DNA of 33,408 nucleotides, from NCBI GenBank assembly GCA_964639225.1, contig CAZXCK010000031.1, positions 1-33,408 of the forward strand, written 5' to 3'. The stretch comes from CAZXCK01 sp964639225 (GTDB lineage Bacteria > Chloroflexota > Anaerolineae > Aggregatilineales > Phototrophicaceae). Both the position numbers and the translations under genes were made by a program. Position 1 is the first letter of the stretch. Every line of letters begins with the position of its first letter. The notes below the pieces were generated by a model. It made no database searches, was not told the DNA's origin, and worked only from the letters and a program-made list of their open reading frames with translations. Of the stretch, positions 22,906-31,153 are shown one piece after another.

Positions 22906-24042
22906 ATGCGCGTTGCCCTTTTCACCGAAACCTTCCTGCCAAAAGTGGATGGCATTGTTACGGTTGTCTGTTTACTGCTCGATCATCTGGCGCAGCGCGG
23001 CGTGGAGTCGGTCATCGTCGCCCCTCGCCTGGGTGAGGTCAACCAGTACGCCACCACGCGCGTCATCGGCGTGCCGGGTGTCACACTGCCGCTCTACCCG
23101 GAACTGCGCGTCGGCCCGCCCACACTTTCGACATACAACGAACTCAAAGCCTTCAACCCGGATGTGGCGCACTTCATCCACCCGGTACTGATCGGCACCA
23201 CCGGCCTGCTGATGGCCAAGCGCCTGGGCATCCCCACGCTGGCCTCGTTCCACCTGGACCTGGCGCGCATGGCGCAGCACTTCCGGCTGGGCATGTTCGA
23301 GCCGCTTGTCAACACCTTTACGCGAGTCGTGTTCAACGCGGCGGATTTCACGCTGGCGCCGTCGCGCATGGTCCAGCGGGAGATGGTGCAGCTCGGCGTG
23401 CGCGAGGTGGGCCTGTGGGGGCGCGGCGTCGATGCTGAGAAGTTCAACCCGGCCTACCACAACAGCGACATGCGCCACGCCCTGTCTGACGGCCACCCCG
23501 AAGATCGTATTCTGCTGTATGTGGGCCGCCTGAGCGCCGAGAAGAAGATCGAAAGCCTGCGCGCCATCCTGGAGCAGGTGCCCGGCACGCGGCTGGCGCT
23601 GGTGGGCGACGGCCCGGCACGCGAGTCGCTGCGGGAACACTTCGCCGGGACCAACACGCGCTTTATGGGCTACATGACCGGCGAGATGCTGTCGCAGGCC
23701 TACGCCAGCGCCGACGTGTTCGTGTTCCCGTCCGCGCTGGAGACCTTCGGGCTGGTCGTCACCGAGGCGATGGCTGCCGGTCTGCCGGTGGTGGCGTCGC
23801 GCGTGGGTGGCATCCCGGATGTCGTCGATGAAGGCCGTACCGGCTATACCTTCAACGTGGGCGACGTGCCAGCGATGATAGACGGCGTGCGCCAGATCGT
23901 CAGCAGCGCCGAGCGCCTGCGCCAGATGGGATATGACGCGCGACGCTTCGCCGAAACGCAGACCTGGCCCGCGCTGATGGACGAAGTCATCGACCATTAC
24001 GCGCGCCTCATCGACCGTCACCGGCTGCATCACGTCGCCTGA
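22906..24042 (+). CDS. GT4 family glycosyltransferase (MgtA/PimB/SQD2-like)
   Basis: 378 residues, GT-B fold. The N-terminal MRVALFTETFLPKVDGIVTVV is characteristic of the GT4 subgroup that includes mycobacterial PimB/MgtA and plant SQD2. Visible motifs are GRGVD (172-176), YVGRLSAEKKI (205-215) with R208 and K213/K214 for the nucleotide-sugar phosphates, and the retaining-enzyme E-x7-E motif, E279 and E287, in SALETFGLVVTEAMAAG. The enzyme probably transfers a sugar from a nucleotide donor to a lipid at the inner face of the membrane. Donor and acceptor are not determined by sequence. AAGGA lies 12 bases before the ATG. It stands alone with its own promoter and a candidate operator upstream. 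Confidence 0.93.
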   Translation: MRVALFTETFLPKVDGIVTVVCLLLDHLAQRGVESVIVAPRLGEVNQYATTRVIGVPGVTLPLYPELRVGPPTLSTYNELKAFNPDVAHFIHPVLIGTTGLLMAKRLGIPTLASFHLDLARMAQHFRLGMFEPLVNTFTRVVFNAADFTLAPSRMVQREMVQLGVREVGLWGRGVDAEKFNPAYHNSDMRHALSDGHPEDRILLYVGRLSAEKKIESLRAILEQVPGTRLALVGDGPARESLREHFAGTNTRFMGYMTGEMLSQAYASADVFVFPSALETFGLVVTEAMAAGLPVVASRVGGIPDVVDEGRTGYTFNVGDVPAMIDGVRQIVSSAERLRQMGYDARRFAETQTWPALMDEVIDHYARLIDRHRLHHVA

Positions 24043-24094
24043 TCTGACGCCCTTTCCAGCACAGCGCCAGCCTATCGTAGATAAGTTGTATCTT

Positions 24095-24122
24095 TTAACT
24101 TACCCCTGGTCTGCGCTAAGAT
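24095..24122 (+). promoter_or_regulatory. Possible promoter giving a leaderless transcript
   Basis: TTAACT (24095-24100) and TAAGAT (24117-24122) are 16 bases apart, and the ATG at 24129 starts 6 bases after the -10. If this promoter is used, transcription would begin at or next to the start codon, and no normally spaced Shine-Dalgarno is present. Confidence 0.35.
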
Positions 24123-24128
24123 GGTGGC

Positions 24129-25190
24129 ATGACGACGACGAATCCCTATCCATCTTCACCCGGAGCCAGACCACCGGGACCCGTAAGCCGCTGGATCGCC
24201 TGGGCGTCCGGCGCTTATTTGATACTGATGATCGGCTACCTGGTGATTCGTCTGCTGACTGGCGACTCGCTGTGGTGGATCACGCTGCTTAACGCCTTTG
24301 TGGTCTACACCTTCGCGCCATTGTTTGTTCTGCTGCCGCTGCTGCTGCTCACCGGCCAATGGCAGATGTTCGCCCGGCTGGGGCTGCTGGCGCTTCTGGG
24401 CGTAGTCTGGTTCGGGCCATTCTACCAGGCGAAGTCATCAGGTCCCAACACCGGCATCCCGCTGCAGGTCGTGACCTATAACATGCACGACGACAGGACC
24501 GATCTCGACATGTTAGAAGCATGGCTCACGGATATTCGCGTCGATGTGCTCATCATGCAGGAAGTCCCGCGCGACTACCCCGGCCAGCGCCCCACCCTGG
24601 ACGACCTGGGCCTGACTCATTCCGTGCGGGTGGCCAATGGCCTGATGGATATGGCGATCATCTCGCGCTATCCAGTCGAAGTGACCGGTGAGGGCGAGCG
24701 TTACTTTCGCGCCGAACTCGACCTGAATGGCCAGCCCATCGCCCTGTACAACGTGCATTTCTCGCGCCCCATCCTGGACTATGACGACTGGCGCCTGCCC
24801 AGCGCCGGCAACCAGTATATCAACATCCTGATCAACTACGACGAAACGTTGCGCAACCAGGAGATCCGCGCCCTGGTCGAGGCCATCCGGCAGGAGACGC
24901 TGCCCTATATCATCGCCGGCGACTTCAACATGAGCCAGCATTCGCTCATCTACAGCGATCTGGCCGTGTTAATGGATGACTCGTTCCGCGAGGCATCGAC
25001 CGGATTGGGGGCCACCTGGCCGGTTTTCACCGACCTGCTGCCGCCGCTGATCCGCACCCATTACGTCTGGCACAGCACAGATATGGCCGCCGTCGAGGCG
25101 TTCAACGGCCCACGCCTGGGCAGCGACCATCTGCCGGTTTTCGCTGGCCTGCGTGTGCCATTGTTCGAACCGCTCGAAGACCCTTCGTAG
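24129..25190 (+). CDS. Membrane-tethered endonuclease/exonuclease/phosphatase (EEP) family protein
   Basis: 353 residues. Three membrane helices occupy about 22-42, 48-74 and 82-98; the EEP domain follows from about 112. Expected active-site residues are present: N118 (VTYNMHDD), E145 (LIMQEVP), H210 (ALYNVHF), D265 and N267 (AGDFNM), and D333-H334 (GSDHLPV). The catalytic domain probably lies outside the membrane, as in bacterial EEP proteins of this architecture, and could act as a phosphodiesterase, phospholipase C-like enzyme or nuclease. The substrate is unknown. The gene starts a likely operon: lspA follows after 21 bases. The start is supported by a -10 element 6 bases upstream rather than by a ribosome binding site. 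Confidence 0.9.
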   Translation: MTTTNPYPSSPGARPPGPVSRWIAWASGAYLILMIGYLVIRLLTGDSLWWITLLNAFVVYTFAPLFVLLPLLLLTGQWQMFARLGLLALLGVVWFGPFYQAKSSGPNTGIPLQVVTYNMHDDRTDLDMLEAWLTDIRVDVLIMQEVPRDYPGQRPTLDDLGLTHSVRVANGLMDMAIISRYPVEVTGEGERYFRAELDLNGQPIALYNVHFSRPILDYDDWRLPSAGNQYINILINYDETLRNQEIRALVEAIRQETLPYIIAGDFNMSQHSLIYSDLAVLMDDSFREASTGLGATWPVFTDLLPPLIRTHYVWHSTDMAAVEAFNGPRLGSDHLPVFAGLRVPLFEPLEDPS

Positions 25191-25211
25191 CCCGTATTTG
25201 TGGAGTCAATC

Positions 25212-25769
25212 ATGTCTGTGCGTGTTAAACGGTGGCTGCTGCTGATAGTGCTGATCGGTGGTGTGGTGGCCGTCGACCAGATGAGCAAGCAGCACGTCAT
25301 CGATTCGCTGCTGGTGGGCGAAACAGTGGAGTTAGTCCCCGCGCTGGCCCCCTATTTTCAGATCACCCGCAGCTACAATACCGGCTCGGCGTTTGGCTTC
25401 CTGCCGGAAGCCGGCGACCTGTTCCTGATTATCGCGGTGATAGTGGTCATCGGGCTGGTTCTGTTCTATGAGCGCATCCCCGACGAGGCCAGTATCACGC
25501 GCATCGCCACCGGCCTGGTGTGCGGCGGCGCGCTGGGCAACGCCATCGACCGCATCCGGCATGAGCATGTGGTGGACTTCATTCACTACCGCATCCCGGA
25601 TGTAATCTCCAACATCTCGAACCTGGCCGATCACGCCATCGTGCTGGGAGTCATCCTGATCTTTATCGACAGCCTGCGCCTGGAACGTGCCGAGCGCCGC
25701 GCTGCCAAAGCCGGCAATCTGCCCGAAAATTCGCCGGCGGAAATCCAGCGAGAAAGCCAGCAGGACTGA
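25212..25769 (+). CDS. lspA: Signal peptidase II (lipoprotein signal peptidase)
   Basis: 185 residues from the ATG at 25212, with GGAG 6 bases upstream; a GTG at 25200 is less likely because it overlaps that ribosome binding site. Four helices and all LspA motifs are present: VDQMSK near residue 21, RSYNTGSAFGFL (53-64) with N56, GGALGNAIDR with catalytic D113, VVDFIHY, and SNLADHAIVLG with catalytic D140. The enzyme cuts prolipoproteins before the lipid-modified cysteine inside the membrane. The last 30 residues are a charged cytoplasmic tail longer than usual. Its presence fits the many lipobox proteins in this window, including the next gene. It is probably cotranscribed with its neighbours. 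Confidence 0.96.
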   Translation: MSVRVKRWLLLIVLIGGVVAVDQMSKQHVIDSLLVGETVELVPALAPYFQITRSYNTGSAFGFLPEAGDLFLIIAVIVVIGLVLFYERIPDEASITRIATGLVCGGALGNAIDRIRHEHVVDFIHYRIPDVISNISNLADHAIVLGVILIFIDSLRLERAERRAAKAGNLPENSPAEIQRESQQD

Positions 25770-25807
25770 TATTCTGTGGGGACTGGTTTGTTTGAGGAGA
25801 ACAACTC

Positions 25808-26374
25808 ATGGTAAAACGCAGCATGTTCGTGTTGTTGATCGTTGGCCTGCTGTCACTGACCGGCTGCGAGCTGGCTACCGAGACCGGCCATACCAGTTCG
25901 GACGCGCCCGCCGCGCAGAACTTCTTCCCCGCCCTACCCGGCTATAACATCCAGACGACCGATAACGTCCAGGACGCCATCACCGCCGCGATGGGTGGCG
26001 CCAGCCTGTTGAGCGGCAACCCGATTCAGGCGGCACTCGTCACGCAGGTCGATCGTGTCATCGACTGTTACCGCGAGGTCGGCGCGGTCGATGCCCGTGT
26101 CTACGTCGAGCAGATCGGCAACCTGGAGACAGTGCGCGTGCCAATAGCGGGCGTGCTGGCCGTCATCAACCAGGACCGCGTGCGCGAGAACTTCCTGCAA
26201 TGTGTGACAAGCACGCCGCTGGATGGCTTCCGGGCACAGTCGGCCCAGCCAGAGCCGTGCTACGGTTCCGGCACGTTCCGCTTTGGCGACGACACCATCA
26301 GCTACCTGTTCGCCGCCACCGACCAGCCCCTGTGCCAGTCGTTCGAGGCGCATTTCGCCCAGTTTGAGAACTGA
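25808..26374 (+). CDS. Small lipoprotein of unknown function
   Basis: 188 residues. The N-terminus MVKRSMFVLLIVGLLSLTGC is a type II signal with lipobox LTGC and Cys20. The mature part contains four further cysteines (in DCYREV, LQCVTS, EPCYGSG and LCQSFEAHF) that could form two disulfides, and an Asn/Gly-rich segment after the linker. No enzymatic motif is visible and I do not recognise a family. The ribosome binding site is strong (GAGGAG 8 bases before the ATG). It lies directly after lspA, 38 bases away, and is a likely substrate of that peptidase, though any lipoprotein in the cell would be. Confidence 0.85.
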   Translation: MVKRSMFVLLIVGLLSLTGCELATETGHTSSDAPAAQNFFPALPGYNIQTTDNVQDAITAAMGGASLLSGNPIQAALVTQVDRVIDCYREVGAVDARVYVEQIGNLETVRVPIAGVLAVINQDRVRENFLQCVTSTPLDGFRAQSAQPEPCYGSGTFRFGDDTISYLFAATDQPLCQSFEAHFAQFEN

Positions 26375-26420
26375 TGCCAGACAGGACTAAGAGTCGACAT
26401 TTGAGGAAACATCGCCGCCT

Positions 26421-28433
26421 ATGATTCGCTGTACCGCGCTGCTGCTGTGTCTGCTGTGGGCGCTGGCCCTGGAACCGGCCCCGCTCCACGCCGACGACGA
26501 TGATTACATCCGCGCCGACCGCCTGGGCATCGCCCATATCTCGATGGCGTCCGACCTGACTCCGCTCGAACGCTACCAGCAGGCGCTGCTGCTGGGCGCG
26601 GGCTGGAATCGCTGGCCGGTCTACTGGAACTGGGTCCAGCCGGCACTGACCGTATGGGACTGGACCGACTACGACCGTCAGGTGCGCTACGATCTGGCCC
26701 ACGGCCTGCAGATCAACGCCATTCTGCTGGGTGTGCCCGATTTCTACACCGACGGCGACAGCATCACCGGCCTGTACCAGCCGATCTTCTTCGACGGCAC
26801 AGACGACCCGGCCCCCGGCAAAGCCATCAACCCGGCCAATCCCTGGGCGCGTTTCGTCTACCAGGCGGTCAACCGTTACAAACCAGGCGGCGACCTGGCC
26901 CGCGAGACCGATCTGCCGCCGGGTGCGGGCATCCGCGTGTGGGAAGTGTGGAACGAGCCAGACCTGGAAGATTTCTGGCGCGGCGGCATCCAGGATTACG
27001 CGCGCCTGCTCAAAGTGGCCTATATCACCGTCAAGCAGGCCGACCCGCAGGCCGAAGTCATGTTCGGCGGACTGCTGTACCCCACGCAGCGTAACTTCAT
27101 GGCGCGCGTGCTCAACGTCTTCGCCAACGATCCCCAGGCCGATGACTTCAACTGGTATTTCGACATCGCCGCCGTCCACAGCTACGCCGACCCCTGGCGC
27201 AGCGGCTGGCTGGTGCTCTACGTGCGCCAGACGATGATCGAATTCGGCCTGAGCCGGCCCATCTGGCTCAACGAGACCGGCGTGCCCGTCTGGGACGACT
27301 ATCCCGGCCCGGTGTGGCAGCCACAGAGTCCCACCCGCGCCACCAGCGAACAGCAGGCGTATTACCTGATTCAGAGCGCGGCCTATGCCTGGGCCGAGGG
27401 CGCGGAGAAGGTCTTTTTCCATCAGCTCTACGACGACTGCGGCGACCAGCCCGCCGGTACCGATTTCCCGGTTCACACCGGCGAGCTGTGCGACCAGACC
27501 GACGAAACCGTACTGTGTGCGGGCGACGCGCACGGCATGTTCCGCAACCTGGCCGGTTCGGTGTGCTTCAGCCAGCATCCCGAACCTGGCACGCCCCGTC
27601 CGGTCGCGCGCGCTTACCGGCTGCTGGCCGAGGTTTTCGGGCGCGAGTCGTTCGCCGAGGCCCGGCAGATTTTCATCGAGGACCGTTTTGCCACGTTCGT
27701 ATTCGAGCGCCCGGAAAGCGGCCAGCGCATAACGCTTATGTGGAACCGCAGCGTGCATCCGGGGACGCTGCGCCTGCCCGCTGCCGGTCAGAATGGCCAG
27801 CTCATCAGCCTGGACGGGCAGTTCATGGCCCTGCCCGATGCCGACGGCTCGTACAGCATTCCGCTGCCGCCCGCCGATCCGCAGCAGGTCCGGCCACCCG
27901 CGCCCCCCAGCGATAACGACGATGAGGACGAGGACGAAGACGAGAACAGCGCGCCCGGCTGGCTGCCCATTGGCGGTTCGCCGCACATCCTCATCGAGCA
28001 GATCGACGGGCAGGTGAGGCCCATCAGCGTCAATCTGGACGTCATCGACACGCTGCCGCCGCCGCAGGTCGTCGCCGATGCGCCCACTCAGCCGCCGCCC
28101 CGCCCAACCACCGACCCGGCCCTCGACACGCGCCCGCCCATCGCCAGCGTGCTGGAACTGCCCGCCGTCAGCGAGCCAACATTCACTGTGTCGTGGCGCG
28201 GTATCGACGACGGCGGCATCGCCGGTTATGTGATCTGGGTGCGCGTGGACGGCGGCGACTGGCAGCCCTGGCTGGAGACGCCGCCGGACGCCGTCGAATT
28301 GCAGACGAGCGCCGTCTACAGCGGCACACCCGGCAGCACTTACGAATTCGCCGCCTGGGCGGTGGACCTGGCTGGTAACTGGTCGGAGAATGTCAACCTG
28401 CGACCGCAGGCCACCACCCGTATCCCGGAATAG
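26421..28433 (+). CDS. Secreted clan GH-A-like glycoside hydrolase with C-terminal Fn3-like domain
   Basis: 670 residues. A signal peptide (about 1-24, LHADDD) precedes a TIM-barrel-like domain (about 30-420). The acid/base glutamate is E179 in VWEVWNEPDLEDFW and the nucleophile is E285 in PIWLNETGVPVW, the usual clan GH-A arrangement after strands 4 and 7. Other landmarks are GAGWNRWPVYWNWVQP near the start and FFHQLYDDCGD. This best resembles GH39/GH5-like enzymes acting on beta-linked glycans. A linker follows with an almost pure Asp/Glu stretch (about 498-508), then an Fn3-like module (about 585-655, FTVSWRGIDDGGIAGYVIWV and YEFAAWAVDLAGNWSE). The acidic linker could bind calcium. It ends the EEP-lspA-lipoprotein run, 46 bases after the lipoprotein. 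Substrate unknown. Confidence 0.85.
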   Translation: MIRCTALLLCLLWALALEPAPLHADDDDYIRADRLGIAHISMASDLTPLERYQQALLLGAGWNRWPVYWNWVQPALTVWDWTDYDRQVRYDLAHGLQINAILLGVPDFYTDGDSITGLYQPIFFDGTDDPAPGKAINPANPWARFVYQAVNRYKPGGDLARETDLPPGAGIRVWEVWNEPDLEDFWRGGIQDYARLLKVAYITVKQADPQAEVMFGGLLYPTQRNFMARVLNVFANDPQADDFNWYFDIAAVHSYADPWRSGWLVLYVRQTMIEFGLSRPIWLNETGVPVWDDYPGPVWQPQSPTRATSEQQAYYLIQSAAYAWAEGAEKVFFHQLYDDCGDQPAGTDFPVHTGELCDQTDETVLCAGDAHGMFRNLAGSVCFSQHPEPGTPRPVARAYRLLAEVFGRESFAEARQIFIEDRFATFVFERPESGQRITLMWNRSVHPGTLRLPAAGQNGQLISLDGQFMALPDADGSYSIPLPPADPQQVRPPAPPSDNDDEDEDEDENSAPGWLPIGGSPHILIEQIDGQVRPISVNLDVIDTLPPPQVVADAPTQPPPRPTTDPALDTRPPIASVLELPAVSEPTFTVSWRGIDDGGIAGYVIWVRVDGGDWQPWLETPPDAVELQTSAVYSGTPGSTYEFAAWAVDLAGNWSENVNLRPQATTRIPE

Positions 28434-28465
28434 CCCGCCCGGCTATTGCCCAACGCTGCGCCGAT

Positions 28466-28494
28466 TTGCCTCTCATCCGCGCCTGGATTATGAT
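28466..28494 (+). promoter_or_regulatory. Probable promoter of the M28 peptidase gene
   Basis: TTGCCT (28466-28471) and TATGAT (28489-28494) are 17 bases apart, 54 bases before the ATG at 28549. Confidence 0.5.
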
Positions 28495-28548
28495 AGACTG
28501 TCGCCGCATTCAGTTGTTACATCAGGTTGGTATTAACGGGTTCACGCG

Positions 28549-29946
28549 ATGAAGAAGGGTAATAACACAAGAAGACTGTGGCTGCTGCTGGCGTGGTTCG
28601 GGCTGGTGGCGATTGCCTGTAACGTGTCGTCCAACCCGCCGCCGACCCTGCCGCCGCGTGACAATGGCAGCGACCTGACGCCTAAAGCCACTCTCGGCTA
28701 TGCCACGCCGCTGCCCGGCAGCGAGACCCAATCGGCCCCGGCTGGCGGTCAGGCCGGGCCGGGCGTGGACCTGGCGCTGTACCATCTGCTCAGTGAGGTG
28801 GACAGCGACCGCATGGTGATGCATATCGACACCCTGGTCAACTTCCACACCCGCCATGTCAACTCGCCCACCAATCGCCTGGATTACGGTGTTGGCGCGG
28901 CCTTCAATTACATCATGGACCAGTTCCGGATGATTCAGGCGCAGGCACCGGAGAATTTCATCATCTTCCCGGAAGGGCACGAATTCACCGCCCAGTATGA
29001 TGGCACCACCACCAAGCAGCGTAATGCTGTCGCCGTGCTGATGGGCACCGACGAAGGCGCGGGAACGCTCGTCATCGGCGCGCATTACGACAGCCGCACC
29101 GACGATCTTTCTGACGCCAGCGGCTTCGCGCCCGGCGCTGACGACAACGGTTCCGGCGTGGCCGCCGTGCTGGAGATCGCCCGCATTCTCAGCCGCCACC
29201 CGCAGCGCATGACCATCATGTTTGTGCTGTTCGCCGCCGAGGAAGTCGGCATGCAGGGCAGCCGGGCCTTTGTCGAGGACTACATCATCAAAAACAACAT
29301 CCCGCTGGTGGGCATGATCAATGTGGACACCATCGGTAGCTGGAACGACATCGAGGGCAACATCAACGACCGCGACATCCGCATTTACTCCGCTGGCCCC
29401 AACGATTCGTCATCGCGGCAGTTCGCGCGGGCGGCTAATTTCATCGGCTACAATCACGGCCTGGACCTCAACATCATCGTCCGCGACCAGATGGACCGCG
29501 AGGGCCGCTACGGCGATCATCAGGCGTTCAGCGATGCCGGTTACGCCGCGCTGAGATTTATCGAGCTGCTGGAAGACAACAACATGCGCGAGGGCCGCGA
29601 TACCATCGGCGGCGTCGAGCCAGCCTATCTGCTCAAATCGACGCGCACCATTCTGGGCGTGCTGGCGGCGATGGCTGGCGGTCCCAGGCCGCCGCGCAAC
29701 GTCGTGATGCGCGAAGCCGGCGACGGCCAGCATACGCTGGTATGGGAACCCGTCCCCGATGTGCGGCAGTATATCGTCGCGCTGCGCAGCCCGGACTCGC
29801 TCATCTTCGACCAGCAGTTCACCGTCGATGAACCGCGCACAGCCCCCTGGGACGAATGGGACAAATTCGAGGCCATCGCCATCGCCGCTGTGGGCAACAA
29901 TGGGCTGGTCGGCCCGCTGACCGAAGAAATCGCGCCGCCGCGCTGA
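28549..29946 (+). CDS. M28 family zinc aminopeptidase, lipoprotein
   Basis: 465 residues. The signal segment (about 9-24) ends in VAIAC, a lipobox with Cys24, followed by a Pro/Thr-rich linker to about 75. The M28 domain has the two-zinc set: H179 (VIGAHYDS), D198 (PGADDNGSG), the E231-E232 pair (FAAEEVG), D260 (MINVDTIG) and H324 (YGDHQAF). It would release N-terminal residues from peptides at the cell surface for nutrition. Residues 375-465 form a small C-terminal beta domain (RPPRNVVMREAG...HTLVWEPVPDVRQYIVAL) that looks Fn3-like. A 52-codon membrane peptide gene starts 13 bases after its stop. Confidence 0.93.
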   Translation: MKKGNNTRRLWLLLAWFGLVAIACNVSSNPPPTLPPRDNGSDLTPKATLGYATPLPGSETQSAPAGGQAGPGVDLALYHLLSEVDSDRMVMHIDTLVNFHTRHVNSPTNRLDYGVGAAFNYIMDQFRMIQAQAPENFIIFPEGHEFTAQYDGTTTKQRNAVAVLMGTDEGAGTLVIGAHYDSRTDDLSDASGFAPGADDNGSGVAAVLEIARILSRHPQRMTIMFVLFAAEEVGMQGSRAFVEDYIIKNNIPLVGMINVDTIGSWNDIEGNINDRDIRIYSAGPNDSSSRQFARAANFIGYNHGLDLNIIVRDQMDREGRYGDHQAFSDAGYAALRFIELLEDNNMREGRDTIGGVEPAYLLKSTRTILGVLAAMAGGPRPPRNVVMREAGDGQHTLVWEPVPDVRQYIVALRSPDSLIFDQQFTVDEPRTAPWDEWDKFEAIAIAAVGNNGLVGPLTEEIAPPR

Positions 29947-29959
29947 ACGAGTGGAATAC

Positions 29960-30118
29960 ATGTCGCCAGAGGAACCGCCATCCCCGGAACAATCAACAGC
30001 GCCCGACGACATCCGCCGCGAGACGGCGCTGCTGTGGGGGCGCGTCAAAGCCTGGCTGTGGCTGGCCGGTGGGCTGGCTATCGCCTTCGCTCTGGCTCGC
30101 CTGACCGGTTTCGTGTAA
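29960..30118 (+). CDS. Small single-helix membrane protein (52 aa)
   Basis: A short frame from ATG 29960 to TAA 30116-30118. The first 25 residues are polar and Pro/Glu-rich (MSPEEPPSPEQSTAPDDIRR), followed by a basic turn and one hydrophobic helix (about 32-50, AWLWLAGGLAIAFALARLTGF). Codon use shows the same third-position GC preference as its neighbours, and GTGGA lies a few bases before the start. It begins 13 bases after the M28 peptidase stop, suggesting translational coupling. Function unknown; it is easily missed because of its length. Confidence 0.6.
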   Translation: MSPEEPPSPEQSTAPDDIRRETALLWGRVKAWLWLAGGLAIAFALARLTGFV

Positions 30119-30186
30119 GCCCTGTTCTCATCCTGTTTAATCGAGGTTCATCGCCTGTGACTGATCACCACGTAGGAAGAACTGTT

Positions 30187-30609
30187 GTGACGGACATCAT
30201 CATTCGCCGTGCCGACCTGAGCGAACTTGACCGCATCGCGGCTTTTATCACCCCATTTGTGGAGCAGGGCAAACTGCTGGAACGCACCTACGACGAGCTG
30301 CACGATCTGATTGACCATTTTTTCATCGCCGAGGAAAACGGCCAGATCATCGGCTGCGCGGCGCTGGAAATCTACTCGCGCAAGCTGGCCGAGCTGCGCA
30401 GTCTGGCGGTAGCGCCGGAAGCCCAGGGGCGCGGTGTGGGCAGAATGCTGGTGAACGCCTGCGTGCGCGTGGCGCGCGAAGCGGACATCCTCGAAGTGAT
30501 GGCCATCACGTCATCCGAGGCGTTCTTCCGCTCGTGCGGCTTCGACTTCACCCTGCCCGGCGAGAAGAAAGCGCTGTTCCTGCAAACCGACGACACCGAC
30601 GAAGTCTGA
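30187..30609 (+). CDS. GNAT acetyltransferase, ArgA-like (N-acetylglutamate synthase type)
   Basis: 140 residues from a GTG at 30187 with AGGAAG about 7 bases upstream; the open frame extends further 5' without family similarity. The acetyl-CoA loop is QGRGVG (80-85), preceded by AELRSLAVAPEA. The order IRRADLSELDRIAAFITPFVEQGKLLERT, IIGCAALEIY, LAELRSLAVAPEAQGRGVG and a final SCGF motif is close to the stand-alone short N-acetylglutamate synthases that start arginine synthesis. No arg genes are adjacent, so the assignment rests on sequence alone; another amino-acid acetyltransferase is possible. Its stop codon abuts the stop codon of the opposing gene. Confidence 0.85.
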   Translation: MTDIIIRRADLSELDRIAAFITPFVEQGKLLERTYDELHDLIDHFFIAEENGQIIGCAALEIYSRKLAELRSLAVAPEAQGRGVGRMLVNACVRVAREADILEVMAITSSEAFFRSCGFDFTLPGEKKALFLQTDDTDEV

Positions 30610-31032
30610 TCAGGCGCGGTAATGAGCCGCCTCGTCGTCCTCGGTATCGAACGGGTCAATATCGACTAATTCGCCCTCATCATCCAGGCGCACCAGCCGT
30701 TCCTCACGCTTGTATTTGTAGGCGTGCAGCGCGTCGCTGATGCCGCTGCGCTCCAGTTCGCGGGCGATGGCGCGATTCTTCATCTCGCTGAAGACGTACT
30801 GGATGCTGTGAACGGCCACACCGATCCCCCACAGCAGAATAATGATGATGACCAGCGAACTGCCCCAGCTTGGCATCCAGCTCTGGGCGTTCAGCCACAG
30901 CCCGGCCAGAATGGCGACCACGAATGCCGCCATATGGCTGAAATACTCAGCGCGGCAGTCGAAGCGCTGGCGCATCTGTTTCTCGATGCGCTGGTAGATA
31001 CGGTCGATTTCATCGGGCGTCAGATTGCTCAC
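30610..31032 (-). CDS. 2TM-domain membrane protein
   Basis: 140 residues from a GTG at 31032, which has GGGGAAGA about 5 bases upstream. It opens with SNLTPDEIDRIYQRIEKQMRQRFD, a charged helix, then two helices (about 33-50 and 58-78) joined by a short turn with PSWGSS. This is the pattern of the 2TM domain family, often fused or linked to two-component kinases and of unknown role. The tail is a charged helix followed by an acidic end (DDEGELVDIDPFDTEDDEA). It lies 121 bases after the PP2C phosphatase gene on the same strand. Confidence 0.8.
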   Translation of the reverse strand: MSNLTPDEIDRIYQRIEKQMRQRFDCRAEYFSHMAAFVVAILAGLWLNAQSWMPSWGSSLVIIIILLWGIGVAVHSIQYVFSEMKNRAIARELERSGISDALHAYKYKREERLVRLDDEGELVDIDPFDTEDDEAAHYRA

Positions 31033-31153
31033 GGTCTCTTCCCCTTGTGCTGGCACAGCAGCTATCACAACACACAGCCGCGCCGTTGAGGGTGGCGCGC
31101 CTGTCTATCTATACGCGCGGCGATAGCCGCCGGTTGCGCCCGCTGTGGCGAGA

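Noticed and set aside
26298..27986. 562-codon minus-strand frame opposite the glycosidase
   Set aside because: It is a mirror of a GC-rich gene; the plus strand has signal peptide, catalytic glutamates and a ribosome binding site, and the antisense product matches no family I know.
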